Source: Roseobacter sinensis
GTDB taxonomy: Bacteria; Pseudomonadota; Alphaproteobacteria; Rhodobacterales; Rhodobacteraceae
Length of the DNA stretch: 64,000 bases
Direction: 5' to 3'
Assembly: GCF_025755255.1 (NCBI RefSeq)
Contig: NZ_JALIEB010000006.1
Span: forward strand, 62,001 to 126,000
Each line of letters begins with the position of its first letter. Within the stretch, counting starts at the first letter, position 1. The notes below the pieces were generated by a model. The model saw nothing but the letters and a program-made list of their open reading frames with translations. It made no database searches and was not told the DNA's origin. Shown here piece after piece: positions 45,263 through 55,317 of this stretch. The translations under genes were made by a program, and so were the position numbers.

Positions 45263-46486
45263 ATGACACTTGATACAGACTTCGTCCGCCGCCAGTTTCC
45301 CGCCTTCTCCGAGCCGAGCCTGCAGGGGCAGGCGTTTTTCGAGAACGCGGGCGGCTCCTACACCTGTGGGGCCGTGATCGACCGGCTGATACGGTTCTAC
45401 CGAGAGCGCAAGGTCCAGCCCTATGCTCCCTACGAGGCCAGCCGGCTGGCGGGAGCCGAGATGGATGAGGCGCGCACGCGACTGGCGGCGATCCTCGGGG
45501 TGGAAAGTGATGAGCTGAGCTTTGGCCCCTCGACCACGCAAAACACTTACGTGCTTGCGCAGGCCTTTGCGCAGATGTTGCAGCCCGGCGAAGCGATCGT
45601 CGTGACCAATCAGGACCACGAGGCGAACTCCGGACCCTGGCGGCGGCTCTCGGATCGCGGCATCGAGGTCCGGGAATGGCGGCTTGATCCCGACACCGGG
45701 CATCTCGATCCCGAGGATCTGGAAAACCTGCTGGACGATGATGTCCGGCTGGTGTGCTTTCCGCATTGTTCGAACGTTGTGGGCGAGATCAACCCGGTGA
45801 CGGAGATCACGGCCCTGGCCCATGCGGCGGGCGCCTTCACCTGCGTCGACGGAGTGTCGTACGCGCCGCACGGGCTGCCGGATGTGGGCAGCCTGGGCCC
45901 CGACATCTACCTCTTCTCGGCCTACAAGACCTATGGGCCGCATCAGGGGCTGATGGTGATCCGCCGCACGCTGGGCCAGTTGCTGCCGAACCAGGGGCAC
46001 CATTTCAACGGCGACGTGCTCACCAAGCGCTTCACGCCCGCGGGGCCCGATCACGCGCAGGTGGCGGCCTGCGCCGGCATGGCGGATTACATCGACGCGC
46101 TCCATGACCACCACATCGGCGGGGCCGCCAGTCCGGTGGAGACGGGCCGCGCCGTGCACGACTTGATGCGCGCACATGAGGTCGCGCTGCTTGCGCCGCT
46201 GCTCGAGGCGGTCAAATCGCGCAACTCCGTCCGGCTGATCGGGCCGGGCGACGCAGAGCGGCGTGCACCCACGGTGGCCCTGGCGCTGGAACAGCCGGGC
46301 GAAGAGGTGGCCGCTCTGCTGGCCGATCACGGCATCATGGCGGGCGGCGGCGACTTCTACGCGGGCCGCCCGCTGGAGGCGATGGGCGTCGATACACAGA
46401 AAGGCGTTCTGCGCCTGAGCTTTACGCATTACACGACCCCCGGCGAGATCGACCAGCTGCTGAACGCGCTCGACGATGTTTTGTGA
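45263..46486 (+). CDS. Class V aminotransferase-fold PLP enzyme
   Basis: A 407-residue PLP enzyme related to cysteine desulfurases and isopenicillin epimerase. The cofactor lysine is K222 in LFSAYKTYGPHQG, and D196 (CVDGVSYAPH) should hold the PLP ring nitrogen. The N-terminus FFENAGGSYT is typical. The start is ATG 45263, behind GGGGAACGG. No cysteine-loop diagnostic of a desulfurase is evident, so the substrate is uncertain. It is divergent from the BCCT transporter. Confidence 0.85.
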   Translation: MTLDTDFVRRQFPAFSEPSLQGQAFFENAGGSYTCGAVIDRLIRFYRERKVQPYAPYEASRLAGAEMDEARTRLAAILGVESDELSFGPSTTQNTYVLAQAFAQMLQPGEAIVVTNQDHEANSGPWRRLSDRGIEVREWRLDPDTGHLDPEDLENLLDDDVRLVCFPHCSNVVGEINPVTEITALAHAAGAFTCVDGVSYAPHGLPDVGSLGPDIYLFSAYKTYGPHQGLMVIRRTLGQLLPNQGHHFNGDVLTKRFTPAGPDHAQVAACAGMADYIDALHDHHIGGAASPVETGRAVHDLMRAHEVALLAPLLEAVKSRNSVRLIGPGDAERRAPTVALALEQPGEEVAALLADHGIMAGGGDFYAGRPLEAMGVDTQKGVLRLSFTHYTTPGEIDQLLNALDDVL

Positions 46487-46496
46487 GCTTTCGGGT

Positions 46497-46522
46497 TGAT
46501 CCAAAGCGATTTGGCTTACGTA
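46497..46522 (+). promoter_or_regulatory. Candidate ECF (RpoE-ChrR type) promoter of the photolyase gene
   Basis: TGATCC (46497-46502), a 16-base spacer and CGTA (46519-46522) lie just upstream of the photolyase start. TGATCC is the -35 element of Rhodobacter sigma-E targets of the singlet-oxygen response, where photolyase and CFA synthase genes are known members. Confidence 0.5.
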
Positions 46523-46554
46523 GCATTTGAAATGAATTGCAAAGGCCTTGCTGC

Positions 46555-47973
46555 GTGAGTGTGTCTCCTGTTCTTGTGTGGTTTCGCCGCGATCTGCGGT
46601 TGAGCGACCATCCGGCCTTGCATGCAGCCTGCGACAGCGGGCGCCCCGTGATCCCGGTCTTTATCCATGACGACAGCGTGGCCAGCTTGGGTGCTGCGCC
46701 GAAATGGCGGCTGGGGCTGGGGTTGGAGTGTTTCGACGCTGCGCTCCGCGAGAAAGGCAGCCGCTTGGTGCTGCGGCGCGGAGACGCATTGGAGGTGTTG
46801 CAGGATTTGATCGACCAGACGGGAGCCGAGGCGGTCTATTGGTCGCGGCTTTACGATCCCGAAGCGATCAAGCGCGACACCGCGATCAAATCGGCGCTGA
46901 AGGAGGCCGGCGTCGAGGCGAAGTCCTTCGGCGGGCATCTGATGTTCGAACCCTGGACGGTCGAGACCAAGACCGGCGGGTTCTACAAGGTCTATACGCC
47001 GTTTTGGAACATGGTGAAGAGCCGCGCCGTCGAGGCACCGCTGTCCGCGCCCAGCGAGATTCCGGCGCCGGAGAGCTGGCCCGGCAGCGACGATCTGGAC
47101 GACTGGCACCTGGGGGCGGCGATGGATCGCGGCGCGGCAGTGGTGCGGCCCCACGTGCGGCTGGGGGAAAAGGCGGCGCAATCGCGGCTGGGGGCCTTCA
47201 TGGCGCAGATCGTGGCCGGCTATGACGAAACCCGGGATCTGCCTGCGGTGGACGGGACCTCGGGGCTGTCTGAAAACCTCAGCTTGGGTGAGATCAGCCC
47301 GCACCAGTGCTGGCATGCCGGGCTGCGGGCGCGGGAAGAGGGAAAGGCGGGCGCCGAGACATTCCTGAAGGAGTTGGTCTGGCGCGAGTTCGCCTACCAC
47401 CTGATGCACCACACGCCGCAGCTGCTCACTGGCAACTGGAAAGAAGACTGGGACGCCTTCCCCTGGAATCAGGACGAGCGCCTTGCCGAGGTGCGGCGAT
47501 GGAAACAGGGCCGCACCGGCATCCAGTTCGTCGATGCGGCGATGCGCGAGATGTATGTGACGGGGCGGATGCACAACCGTGGGCGGATGATCGTGGCGAG
47601 CTACCTCACCAAGCATCTGCTCTGCCACTGGAAGATCGGGCTGCAGTGGTTCGAGGACTGCCTGATCGACTGGGACCCGGCGAGCAACGCGATGGGCTGG
47701 CAATGGTCGGCAGGCTCCGGCCCCGATGCCACGCCCTACTTTCGCGTCTTCAACCCGGTCACACAGCTCGACAAATTCGACAAGGATCGCGCCTACGTGC
47801 GCCGCTGGATCGCGGAAGGACGCAAAAGCCCGTCGGAGACCGCGCTGGCCTACTTCGACGCGGTGCCGCGCAGCTGGGGGTTGAGCCCGGAGGACAGCTA
47901 TCCGGAGCCGGTCGTAGCCGCTGACGAAGGGCGGCAACGAGCCCTTGCGGCTTACGAGAACCGGGAGTTTTAG
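46555..47973 (+). CDS. phrB: Deoxyribodipyrimidine photolyase (cryptochrome/photolyase family)
   Basis: A 472-residue light-driven DNA repair enzyme. The N-terminal photolyase domain starts VLVWFRRDLRLSDHPAL. The FAD-binding C-terminal part has ELVWREFAYHLMHHTP, GRTGIQFVDAAMREMYVTGRMHNRGRM-like order (segments GIQFVDAAMREM and MHNRGRMIVAS) and WQWSAGSGPDATPYFRVFNP. I chose GTG 46555 behind AAAGG. It is followed after 75 bases by cfa and may share its transcript. Confidence 0.95.
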   Translation: MSVSPVLVWFRRDLRLSDHPALHAACDSGRPVIPVFIHDDSVASLGAAPKWRLGLGLECFDAALREKGSRLVLRRGDALEVLQDLIDQTGAEAVYWSRLYDPEAIKRDTAIKSALKEAGVEAKSFGGHLMFEPWTVETKTGGFYKVYTPFWNMVKSRAVEAPLSAPSEIPAPESWPGSDDLDDWHLGAAMDRGAAVVRPHVRLGEKAAQSRLGAFMAQIVAGYDETRDLPAVDGTSGLSENLSLGEISPHQCWHAGLRAREEGKAGAETFLKELVWREFAYHLMHHTPQLLTGNWKEDWDAFPWNQDERLAEVRRWKQGRTGIQFVDAAMREMYVTGRMHNRGRMIVASYLTKHLLCHWKIGLQWFEDCLIDWDPASNAMGWQWSAGSGPDATPYFRVFNPVTQLDKFDKDRAYVRRWIAEGRKSPSETALAYFDAVPRSWGLSPEDSYPEPVVAADEGRQRALAAYENREF

Positions 47974-48048
47974 AAAATGAAGCAATATCAACTTGCTATG
48001 GGATATGTGTCAGCCTAGCCTGACCAAGATGCGAAACGGGGAGCGCAG

Positions 48049-49260
48049 ATGGTTTTAACGACGACTCAGGGGCAGGCGGGGCTGCCGCGGTACTTCACGC
48101 ATGTCTTTGCGATGGCACAGCAGATGCAGAGCGGGCGGGCGGATTTCGTCCTGCCGGACGGGCGCCGCTTTCGGGCCGAAGGGCACGGTCCCGGCCCGGT
48201 GGCCGAGCTGCATATCCACAACGAGGATCTCTTTGCACGGCTCATTCGCGAGGGCGATCTGGGGTTCTGCGATGCCTATCTCGATGCCTGGTGGTCCACA
48301 CCCGATTTGCAGGCCTTCATGGATCTGGTGCACGCGCAGGACAACGAGCACATCTACGACGGCTTTCCGGGCATGATCGTGCTGCGCAACTTCGAGAAGT
48401 TCCGCTTCTGGCTGCAGCGCAATCACAAGACACAGGCGCGGCGCAACATCAGTTTTCACTACGATCTCGGCAACGAGTTCTACGGGCTCTGGCTTGACGA
48501 CACGATGACCTACTCCTCCGCGCTCTTCGAGAACGGGCAAGAGAGCACAGAGAAGGCGCAGATCGCCAAGTACAAGTCCATGGTCGATGAGATGGGCGCG
48601 CAGCCGGGCGATCATATCCTCGAGATCGGCTGCGGCTGGGGCGGGTTCGCCGAATACGCAGCACGCGAGCGCGGGCTCAAGGTTACGGGGCTGACAATCT
48701 CTGAAGAGCAGTTTAGGTACGCTCAGGAACGTATTGAAAAAGCAGGACTTTCTGATCGCGTCGACTTCAAACTGCAAGATTACCGGGATGAGACGGGCAT
48801 CTATGACGGGATCGCCAGCATCGAGATGTTCGAAGCGGTCGGCGAGCGCTATTGGCCCGCTTACTTCAACGTGGTGCGCGAGCGGCTGAAGCCGGGCAAG
48901 GCGGCCACGCTGCAGATCATCACCGTCGCGGACCGGCGCTGGGCGGTCTACAAGCGCGGGGTGGATTTCATCCAGAAATACATCTTTCCGGGTGGCATGC
49001 TGCCGAGCCCCAGCGTATTGCGCGACCAGATCGGCAAGGCGGGGCTGGCGGTGGAACGCTCCATCGAGTTCGGCGAGAGCTATTCCGTGACACTGCGCCG
49101 CTGGCACGAGACGTTCAACGAGAAATGGGATCAGGTCAGCGGCTTGGGCTTTGACGAACGCTTCCGTCGGCTGTGGAATTTTTATCTCACCTCTTGTGCT
49201 GCGACCTTCCAAAGTGCCAATTGTGATGTCACACAGATCACCGTGAAGCGGCCGGGGTAG
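48049..49260 (+). CDS. cfa: Cyclopropane-fatty-acyl-phospholipid synthase
   Basis: A 403-residue SAM-dependent enzyme that adds a methylene bridge to unsaturated acyl chains in membrane lipids. The SAM motif is LEIGCGWGGFAEYAA; the family-specific ISFHYDLGNEFYGLWLDDTMTYSSA, SIEMFEAVG and KYIFPGGMLPS follow. Length is normal. It sits between photolyase and trgA. In Rhodobacter a CFA synthase belongs to the singlet-oxygen response, which fits the photolyase neighbour. Confidence 0.94.
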   Translation: MVLTTTQGQAGLPRYFTHVFAMAQQMQSGRADFVLPDGRRFRAEGHGPGPVAELHIHNEDLFARLIREGDLGFCDAYLDAWWSTPDLQAFMDLVHAQDNEHIYDGFPGMIVLRNFEKFRFWLQRNHKTQARRNISFHYDLGNEFYGLWLDDTMTYSSALFENGQESTEKAQIAKYKSMVDEMGAQPGDHILEIGCGWGGFAEYAARERGLKVTGLTISEEQFRYAQERIEKAGLSDRVDFKLQDYRDETGIYDGIASIEMFEAVGERYWPAYFNVVRERLKPGKAATLQIITVADRRWAVYKRGVDFIQKYIFPGGMLPSPSVLRDQIGKAGLAVERSIEFGESYSVTLRRWHETFNEKWDQVSGLGFDERFRRLWNFYLTSCAATFQSANCDVTQITVKRPG

Positions 49261-49286
49261 GGTCGCACGACTGACAAGGACGACAG

Positions 49287-49727
49287 ATGCCCGACGCCGC
49301 CCGCCTCGTTGCAGCCATTTGCATCGGTCTTCTGGGTTACATCGTGTCTCTCCAGATTATCCCGTTGATGCCCGAAAGCACCGATTTCGGTTATTTTGTC
49401 TACGTGAACGCGGTGATCGGTGTGTTCGTGGGCTGGACCGTGATGGGCAAGCGTGCGGGCCGCGGGCTCGCGGCGGCAGTGAACAACGGGTTCGGCGGCG
49501 CGCTGATGCTGGTGCTCTGGGGGCTTTTCATCCACTCCTGCGTGCAGATGTTCGACCGGGCGATGGCGAATTGGTACAACGGTGCCTTCCAGGCTCTGCT
49601 CGCCATCGTGAAATTCATGGCGGAATACGGGCTGGTGATGATCAACCCGCTGGTGATCTTCACGCTGATTGCGGGCGGTCTCTTGGCCGGCCTCTTCACG
49701 GAATTCGCCTGGCGGACCTGGCGATGA
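49287..49727 (+). CDS. trgA: TrgA family tellurite-resistance membrane protein
   Basis: A 146-residue inner-membrane protein with four hydrophobic helices, starting with LVAAICIGLLGYIVSLQIIPLMPE. With the next two genes it reproduces the trgA-trgB-cysK order described for tellurite resistance in Rhodobacter sphaeroides. Its biochemical role is not known. A 26-base gap separates it from cfa. Confidence 0.88.
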   Translation: MPDAARLVAAICIGLLGYIVSLQIIPLMPESTDFGYFVYVNAVIGVFVGWTVMGKRAGRGLAAAVNNGFGGALMLVLWGLFIHSCVQMFDRAMANWYNGAFQALLAIVKFMAEYGLVMINPLVIFTLIAGGLLAGLFTEFAWRTWR

Positions 49728-49731
49728 GCAC

Positions 49732-50847
49732 ATGGGGGCCGTGAGCCCGCTCTTCTTTTTCGGCACGCTGCGACACCCGCCACTGCTTGAGGCGGTGCTG
49801 GGGGACATCACGCACCTCACGCTCAGTGCGGCCGAGCTGCCGGGCTACCGCGTCAGCGCCGCGCGCGAAGGCCCCTTTCCGGTCATCACGGTGGCGCCAG
49901 GTGCCGTCACCTCGGGCCTTCGGGCCGAGGGCCTGCGCCCGAACGATGTGGCGCGGCTCGATTACTATGAACAGGCCTTCGGCTACCAGCTTTGCGATGT
50001 CACGCTCGCGGATGGCACCGGCGCGCGCGCCTATTTGCCCCGAGCGGGCGTCTCGACGCCAGACGGCCCCTGGTTGCTGGCGGATTGGGTGCGGGATTGG
50101 GCGCCGCTCAGCCTGCGGGCGGCGCGTGAGGTGATGGGCTATCGCGACGCGAAGACACCGGACGAGGTGGGCGTGATCTTCCCGCGCATCCGGGCCCGTG
50201 CCTGGTCGCAGATCAACGCGGCCAACAGTCGCCATGGCGCCGGGACGCTCGACGGGCAGATCGACATCGTCGACCGCCGCCGGGTCTATTCGGAGTTCTT
50301 CGCGCTTGACGAGATCGACTTGCGGCACCGCCGATTTGACGGCGACATGGGGCCGCAGACAACCCGCGGCGTCTTCGTCGTCTCGGACGCGGCGCTGGTG
50401 CTACCCTATGACCCGCAGCGGGACCGTGTGCTGCTGGTGGAGCAGTTGCGTGTCGGCCCGCTGGCGCGCGGTGACCGGGCCTGCTGGCAGCTGGAGCCCA
50501 TCGCGGGGCTGATCGACCCCGGCGAGACGGCCGAGCATGCGGCCCGTCGTGAGGCCGAGGAAGAGGCGGGCCTGACCCTTGGCGCCTTGCATCCCGTGGG
50601 CGAAACCTATGCCTCGCCCGGCAATTCAACCGAGTTCTACTATACTTTCGTCGGGATCGCCGATTTGCCCGATGAAACGGCTGGCCTCGGCGGGCTGGAA
50701 GCCGAGCACGAGGACATTCGCGCGCATCTGATGTCCTTCGACGCGCTGATGGCGCTCTGCGACAGCGGCCAGGCGGCCAATACGCCGCTGGTGATGATCG
50801 CCTATTGGCTGGCCCGCCACCGGGACCGATTGCGCAGCGCCTCTTGA
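49732..50847 (+). CDS. trgB: TrgB: gamma-glutamylcyclotransferase-like plus NUDIX hydrolase
   Basis: A 371-residue two-domain protein. Residues about 1-150 look like a gamma-glutamylcyclotransferase/AIG2-like fold (LFFFGTLRHPPLLEAVLGD). Residues about 200-360 form a NUDIX domain of the ADP-ribose pyrophosphatase kind, with the box GLIDPGETAEHAARREAEEE followed by AG. The second gene of the tellurite locus. ATG 49732 is used; a GTG at 49741 is nearly as good. Confidence 0.88.
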   Translation: MGAVSPLFFFGTLRHPPLLEAVLGDITHLTLSAAELPGYRVSAAREGPFPVITVAPGAVTSGLRAEGLRPNDVARLDYYEQAFGYQLCDVTLADGTGARAYLPRAGVSTPDGPWLLADWVRDWAPLSLRAAREVMGYRDAKTPDEVGVIFPRIRARAWSQINAANSRHGAGTLDGQIDIVDRRRVYSEFFALDEIDLRHRRFDGDMGPQTTRGVFVVSDAALVLPYDPQRDRVLLVEQLRVGPLARGDRACWQLEPIAGLIDPGETAEHAARREAEEEAGLTLGALHPVGETYASPGNSTEFYYTFVGIADLPDETAGLGGLEAEHEDIRAHLMSFDALMALCDSGQAANTPLVMIAYWLARHRDRLRSAS

Positions 50848-50901
50848 GGTCGCCTCACCGCACGGCTAGGTGTTGAGAACGCTGAGAGAAGGACCTCACC
50901 C

Positions 50902-51939
50902 ATGCATGTTGCGAGCGATCTGGCTGCGGCCATTGGAAACACCCCTCTCATTCGCTTGAAACAGGCCAGCGAGGCGACGGGCTGCGAAATTCTCGGCAAG
51001 GCGGAGTTCATGAACCCCGGCCAGTCGGTAAAGGACCGTGCGGCGCTCTACATCATCAAGGATGCGGTCGAGAAAGGGCTGCTGCGCCCCGGCGGCACGA
51101 TCGTCGAGGGCACCGCAGGAAACACCGGTATCGGGCTGGCGCTGGTGGGCGCCTCGATGGGCTTCAAGACGGTGATCGTGATCCCCGAGACCCAGAGCCA
51201 GGAGAAGAAGGACATGCTGCGGCTCGCAGGCGCTGAGCTGGTGCAGGTGCCTGCGGCGCCCTATCGCAATCCGAACAACTTCGTGCGCTATTCCGAGCGG
51301 TTGGCGGCCGAGATGGCGCGCACGACAAACGAAGGTGTGATCTGGGCCAACCAGTTCGACAATGTCGCCAACCGCCAGGCCCATGTCGAGACCACGGCCC
51401 CCGAGATCTGGGAGCAGACCGGCGGCAAGGTCGATGGCTTCATCTGCGCTGTGGGCTCGGGCGGGACGCTGGCGGGGGTGTCGGAGGTGCTCAAACCCAA
51501 AGGTGTGAAGATCGGCCTGGCCGATCCCGATGGCGCTTCGCTCTACAATTACTACACCAAGGGCGAGCTTGCGATGTCCGAGGGCTCGTCGATCAACGAA
51601 GGGATCGGGCAGATCCGCATCACCAAGAACCTTCAAGGCTTCACACCCGACTATGCCTACAACATCCACGATTCCGAAGCGCTGCCGGTAGTGTTCGATC
51701 TGCTGCAGAACGAGGGGCTGTGCCTCGGTGGCTCGTCCGGCGTGAACATCGCAGGGGCCATGCGCATGGCGCGCGACCTCGGCCCGGGCCATACCGTCGT
51801 GACGATCCTGTGCGACTATGGCACACGCTACCAGTCGAAGCTCTTCAACCCGGAGTTTCTGAAGGAGAAGGGGCTGCCCGTGCCTGGCTGGCTCGATCGC
51901 GCGCCCATGAGCATTCCCGGCGTCTTCGAAGACGCATGA
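50902..51939 (+). CDS. cysK: Cysteine synthase A (O-acetylserine sulfhydrylase)
   Basis: A 345-residue PLP enzyme that makes cysteine from O-acetylserine and sulfide. The PLP lysine is K44 in NPGQSVKDRAALY; GTAGNTGIGLAL is the phosphate/substrate loop and GSGGTLAGV the PLP-phosphate loop. ATG 50902 follows GAGAGAAGGA. It completes the trgA-trgB-cysK set; in Rhodobacter this gene is needed for full tellurite resistance. Its stop overlaps the channel gene. Confidence 0.95.
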   Translation: MHVASDLAAAIGNTPLIRLKQASEATGCEILGKAEFMNPGQSVKDRAALYIIKDAVEKGLLRPGGTIVEGTAGNTGIGLALVGASMGFKTVIVIPETQSQEKKDMLRLAGAELVQVPAAPYRNPNNFVRYSERLAAEMARTTNEGVIWANQFDNVANRQAHVETTAPEIWEQTGGKVDGFICAVGSGGTLAGVSEVLKPKGVKIGLADPDGASLYNYYTKGELAMSEGSSINEGIGQIRITKNLQGFTPDYAYNIHDSEALPVVFDLLQNEGLCLGGSSGVNIAGAMRMARDLGPGHTVVTILCDYGTRYQSKLFNPEFLKEKGLPVPGWLDRAPMSIPGVFEDA

Positions 51940-54275
51940 GGCGCGTCCTCACAGCTCTTCTGACGGTTGTTCTCGCCCTTTGGGTGGGTGTGGCCGCAGC
52001 GCAGCACACCGCCCCCGAGGGCCTAGACTACGACGCCTGGGAGCAGCTGGCAGAGCTGTCCGAGACCGCCATCGACAACCAGGAAAGCAGCAGCGAGCAA
52101 TTCGAGGCGCTGCGCAGCAGCATCGCCGATTTCCGGGCGCGGTTTTCATCGGCACGCTCGGTCAATGCGGAGCGGATCGCCACGCTGCGCGCGCAGATCG
52201 AGGCGCTTGGCCCGGCACCCGAGGACGGCAGTGAACCGGCGGAGCTGGCCGCCCGGCGGGCAGAGCTCGAAACACAGCTCCAGACCTTGCAAGCGCCCGT
52301 GCAGGTGGCCGATGAGGCCTTCCGCCGCGCCGACGGGCTGATCCGGGAAATCGACATCATCATCCGCGAGCGCCAGGCAGAGCGCCTGTTGTCGCTGGGC
52401 CCGTCACCGCTGAACCCGGTGCATTGGCCGATCGCTCTGCGCGAGTTCGGCACGATCCTGTCGCGCCTGGGCGAGGAGTCGCAAAGCTGGGCAGATCCCG
52501 AAAACCGGCGGCAACTGCGCGAGAACGCTCCGCTGACCCTGCTGCTGTTTGCTGTCGGGTTGCTCCTGATCATCCGCGGACGGGCCTGGGCGGGGTTTGC
52601 GCTAAGCCACCTGCGCCGCTGGGGTGGGCCGGGCAGCGGCGTCTGGCGCTTTCTGGTCTCGCTCTTCCGGATCATCATCCCGCTGATCGGGCTGGTGATT
52701 TTCGTCGAAGCGTTGCGCAGCACCGGGCTGGCGGGCGAGCGCACCAACCAGATCCTCGACGGGCTGCCGATCTGGGGCGGGGTGCTTCTGGGGTTCCGCT
52801 GGCTGGCCGAACGGCTCTTCGCCCGCGACCAGGACGACGCGCTGATTCACCTGACCGACGCCAAGCGCTCGCAGGCGCGGTTCTATACGCTGCTGCTGTC
52901 GGTGCTCTTCGTGATGCGTGGGGCCGCGGAGATGATCCTGCAATTCGACGGCGCCGCGCCGGAGACCAGAGCCGTGGTCGCCTTCCCCATCGTGCTGCTG
53001 ACCGGGCTGGTGCTGGCCACCATCGGGCAGCTCTTGCGTGGTCTGGGGACCGAGGCGGCGGAGGGAGAAGACGAGAACGCACGTGGCGCCGGGTTGGTGC
53101 GGGTGCTGCGCTTTGCCGGCATTGCGATGATCTTTGTATCGATCGCCGCTCCGGCGATGGCCGCCATCGGTTATGAGGCTGCGGGGGACGCGCTGCTCTA
53201 CCCGACGCTGGTCAGCGCGCTGCTGCTCGGGTTGGTGCTGGTGCTGCAACGCTTCTCGGCGGATGTCTATTGTCTGGTGACCGGGCAAGGGCCGCAGGGG
53301 CGCGATGCGCTGATCCCGGTGCTGATGGGTTTTGTGCTTCTGATCGCAGCGAGCCCGCTCCTGGCGCTGGCCTGGGGCGCGCGCGTCGCCGATCTGACCG
53401 AGCTCTGGGCAACCTTCAGCCGCGGCTTCGCCATTGGCGAGACGCGGATCTCCCCCGGAGACTTTCTGACCTTCGCGATCATCTTCGTTGCGGGCTACAC
53501 GCTGACCCGGCTGATCCAGGGGGCGCTCCGCAGCAATGTGCTGCCGAAGACGCGCATCGATATCGGCGGGCAGAACGCGATTGTGTCAGGCGTCGGCTAT
53601 GTGGGGATCTTCCTTGCGGCCCTGCTGGCGATCACCGGAGCGGGGATCAACCTGTCGTCGCTGGCCATCGTGGCCGGCGCGCTGTCGGTGGGGATCGGGT
53701 TCGGCCTTCAGAACATCGTGCAGAACTTCGTCTCCGGTATCATCCTGCTGATCGAACGGCCGATTTCCGAAGGCGACTGGATCGAGGTGGGCGGGCAGAT
53801 GGGATATGTGCGCGACATCTCGGTGCGTTCCACCCGGATCGAGACGTTCGACCGCACCGATGTGATCGTGCCCAACGCCGATCTGGTCTCGGGCACGGTC
53901 ACCAACTTCACCCGGGGCAACAAGGTGGGGCGGTTGATCGTGCAGATTGGCGTGGCCTACGGAACCGACACGCGCAAGGTTGACCGCATCCTGCGCGAGA
54001 TCGCCGAGGACCAGCCCATGGTGCTGCGCAACCCGGCGCCGCTCATCCTGTTCAACAACTTCGGAGCGGACTCACTGGAGTTCGAAATCCGTGCGATCCT
54101 GCGCGATGTGAACTGGATCATGGCGGTGAAGAACGACATCAACCACGCCATCGCCGAGCGGTTCGCAGAGGAGGGCATCGAAGTGCCCTTCGCACAGCGC
54201 GACATCTGGCTGCGCAACCCTGAAGTGCTCCATCCCGGCCCATCCGAGCCCTCGCCGAAGGACAGCGAAGGCTGA
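51936..54275 (+). CDS. Large MscS-family mechanosensitive channel (DUF3772 type)
   Basis: A 779-residue channel. A signal sequence ([19 protein letters not shown]) leads into a periplasmic helical domain of the DUF3772 kind (about residues 25-170), then about ten membrane helices. The MscS pore and beta domain follow at about 540-700, with [16 protein letters not shown] and [16 protein letters not shown]. Such channels release solutes after osmotic downshock. ATG 51936 overlaps the cysK stop. Confidence 0.92.
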   Translation: MRRVLTALLTVVLALWVGVAAAQHTAPEGLDYDAWEQLAELSETAIDNQESSSEQFEALRSSIADFRARFSSARSVNAERIATLRAQIEALGPAPEDGSEPAELAARRAELETQLQTLQAPVQVADEAFRRADGLIREIDIIIRERQAERLLSLGPSPLNPVHWPIALREFGTILSRLGEESQSWADPENRRQLRENAPLTLLLFAVGLLLIIRGRAWAGFALSHLRRWGGPGSGVWRFLVSLFRIIIPLIGLVIFVEALRSTGLAGERTNQILDGLPIWGGVLLGFRWLAERLFARDQDDALIHLTDAKRSQARFYTLLLSVLFVMRGAAEMILQFDGAAPETRAVVAFPIVLLTGLVLATIGQLLRGLGTEAAEGEDENARGAGLVRVLRFAGIAMIFVSIAAPAMAAIGYEAAGDALLYPTLVSALLLGLVLVLQRFSADVYCLVTGQGPQGRDALIPVLMGFVLLIAASPLLALAWGARVADLTELWATFSRGFAIGETRISPGDFLTFAIIFVAGYTLTRLIQGALRSNVLPKTRIDIGGQNAIVSGVGYVGIFLAALLAITGAGINLSSLAIVAGALSVGIGFGLQNIVQNFVSGIILLIERPISEGDWIEVGGQMGYVRDISVRSTRIETFDRTDVIVPNADLVSGTVTNFTRGNKVGRLIVQIGVAYGTDTRKVDRILREIAEDQPMVLRNPAPLILFNNFGADSLEFEIRAILRDVNWIMAVKNDINHAIAERFAEEGIEVPFAQRDIWLRNPEVLHPGPSEPSPKDSEG

Positions 54276-54378
54276 GTGCGGCAGGCCTGCAGCGCGGGCA
54301 ATACGGGCCCCCCTGCCTGCCAGCAACAGCGTTTTGGCTCTTGCAAAGCGCGGCTCAGCCGGGCTACACCGCCCGGAC

Positions 54379-54468
54379 GGAGCGGTGGCCGAGTGGTCGA
54401 AGGCGCACGCCTGGAAAGTGTGTAGGCGGGAGACCGTCTCCAGGGTTCGAATCCCTGTCGCTCCGCCA
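54379..54468 (+). tRNA. tRNA-Ser (GGA)
   Basis: A 90-base class II tRNA with the long variable arm. The acceptor stem GGAGCGG pairs with TCGCTCC, the anticodon GGA lies in CCTGGAAAG, the T-loop is GGTTCGAATCC and CCA is encoded. It stands alone after the MscS gene. Confidence 0.97.
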
Positions 54469-54712
54469 GATCACCACAGAGCGTCTGATCGTGTCCTGAC
54501 GGCTCGCGCAGCCTCGGTGCTTCCGGGGTGCGACACCGCAATTGGCCGCATTGGGTCAGGCCTACGGCTTGGCTAGCACACCACGATTCTCCGCATATCG
54601 GCCAAACGCAGACCGCCACCACGAACCGCCAATCCGGCGACAACGTGCACTCCACAACAGGAGTGCGGCTATCGCCTTGGAGGTGGTTTGGGAGCTTGTT
54701 AGACTGTGCCGC

Positions 54713-54967
54713 ATGAAGAAGACGGCACCGCTCCTCACCTCGCTCGAGAAGGCATGCTTTCAAGTGGTGGCTCACGGTCTCTCGCGCCTTCTGCGCAGGG
54801 AGATGCGGGTTGAGCTGCGCCGACTCGAGCGACAGCCGAAGATCCGCAGCTACCTGGAGGTTGGCAGCTTTCTGGCGCTTCTCTTTGCGCTTTCCATCGT
54901 CGCGGCGAGCCTCGGCTGGATTGCTTTCGGCGCCTTCTTTCTCCTCGTTATCATCCTGTTTCGCTAG
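54713..54967 (+). CDS. Hypothetical membrane-anchored small protein
   Basis: An 84-residue protein beginning MKKTAPLLTSLEKACFQ. An amphipathic, Arg-rich helix (SRLLRREMRVELRRLERQ) is followed by two close hydrophobic stretches (FLALLFALSIVAASLGWIAF and GAFFLLVIILFR) that end the protein. No family is recognised. I use ATG 54713; the longer reading from 54542 looks non-coding. It lies downstream of tRNA-Ser. Confidence 0.55.
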   Translation: MKKTAPLLTSLEKACFQVVAHGLSRLLRREMRVELRRLERQPKIRSYLEVGSFLALLFALSIVAASLGWIAFGAFFLLVIILFR

Positions 54968-55120
54968 GTTGCGTCAGCCTGCCGCAGGCGTGGCGCAACT
55001 CTCTGACAATCCAAGGCTTTTGGCGCGTATACGAATGTATGCTATTGAATTTTATAAATAATTTTAATCCAACTGTCACAAGGACACGTAAGCCGGGTAT
55101 CAGCAATCATGGAGAACTCA

Positions 55121-55282
55121 ATGGGAACTTTGATGACCGTCCTCGCCTTCGGCACTGTGGGTTTCGTTGCAGTGTTCGCCTACATGAATGCCCGCGCAAC
55201 CGAGCGGCTAAAAGACGACCCGTCGCACAAGCCGTCCTCGCTTTGCGTCAAAAGTGGCCATTGGCAAGCCGCTGGCCAATAA
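55121..55282 (+). CDS. Single-helix membrane microprotein
   Basis: A 53-residue protein: one membrane helix (LMTVLAFGTVGFVAVFAYMN) followed by a charged, cytosolic-looking tail KDDPSHKPSSLC. ATG 55121 is behind GGAG with a six-base gap; the upstream ATG at 55109 is less likely. A perfect terminator hairpin follows (55318-55343), which supports an expressed gene. The family is not recognised with certainty. Confidence 0.65.
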   Translation: MGTLMTVLAFGTVGFVAVFAYMNARATERLKDDPSHKPSSLCVKSGHWQAAGQ

Positions 55283-55317
55283 CGCCACTCACTGTTGAAC
55301 GACCTTTGCAATGCTTT

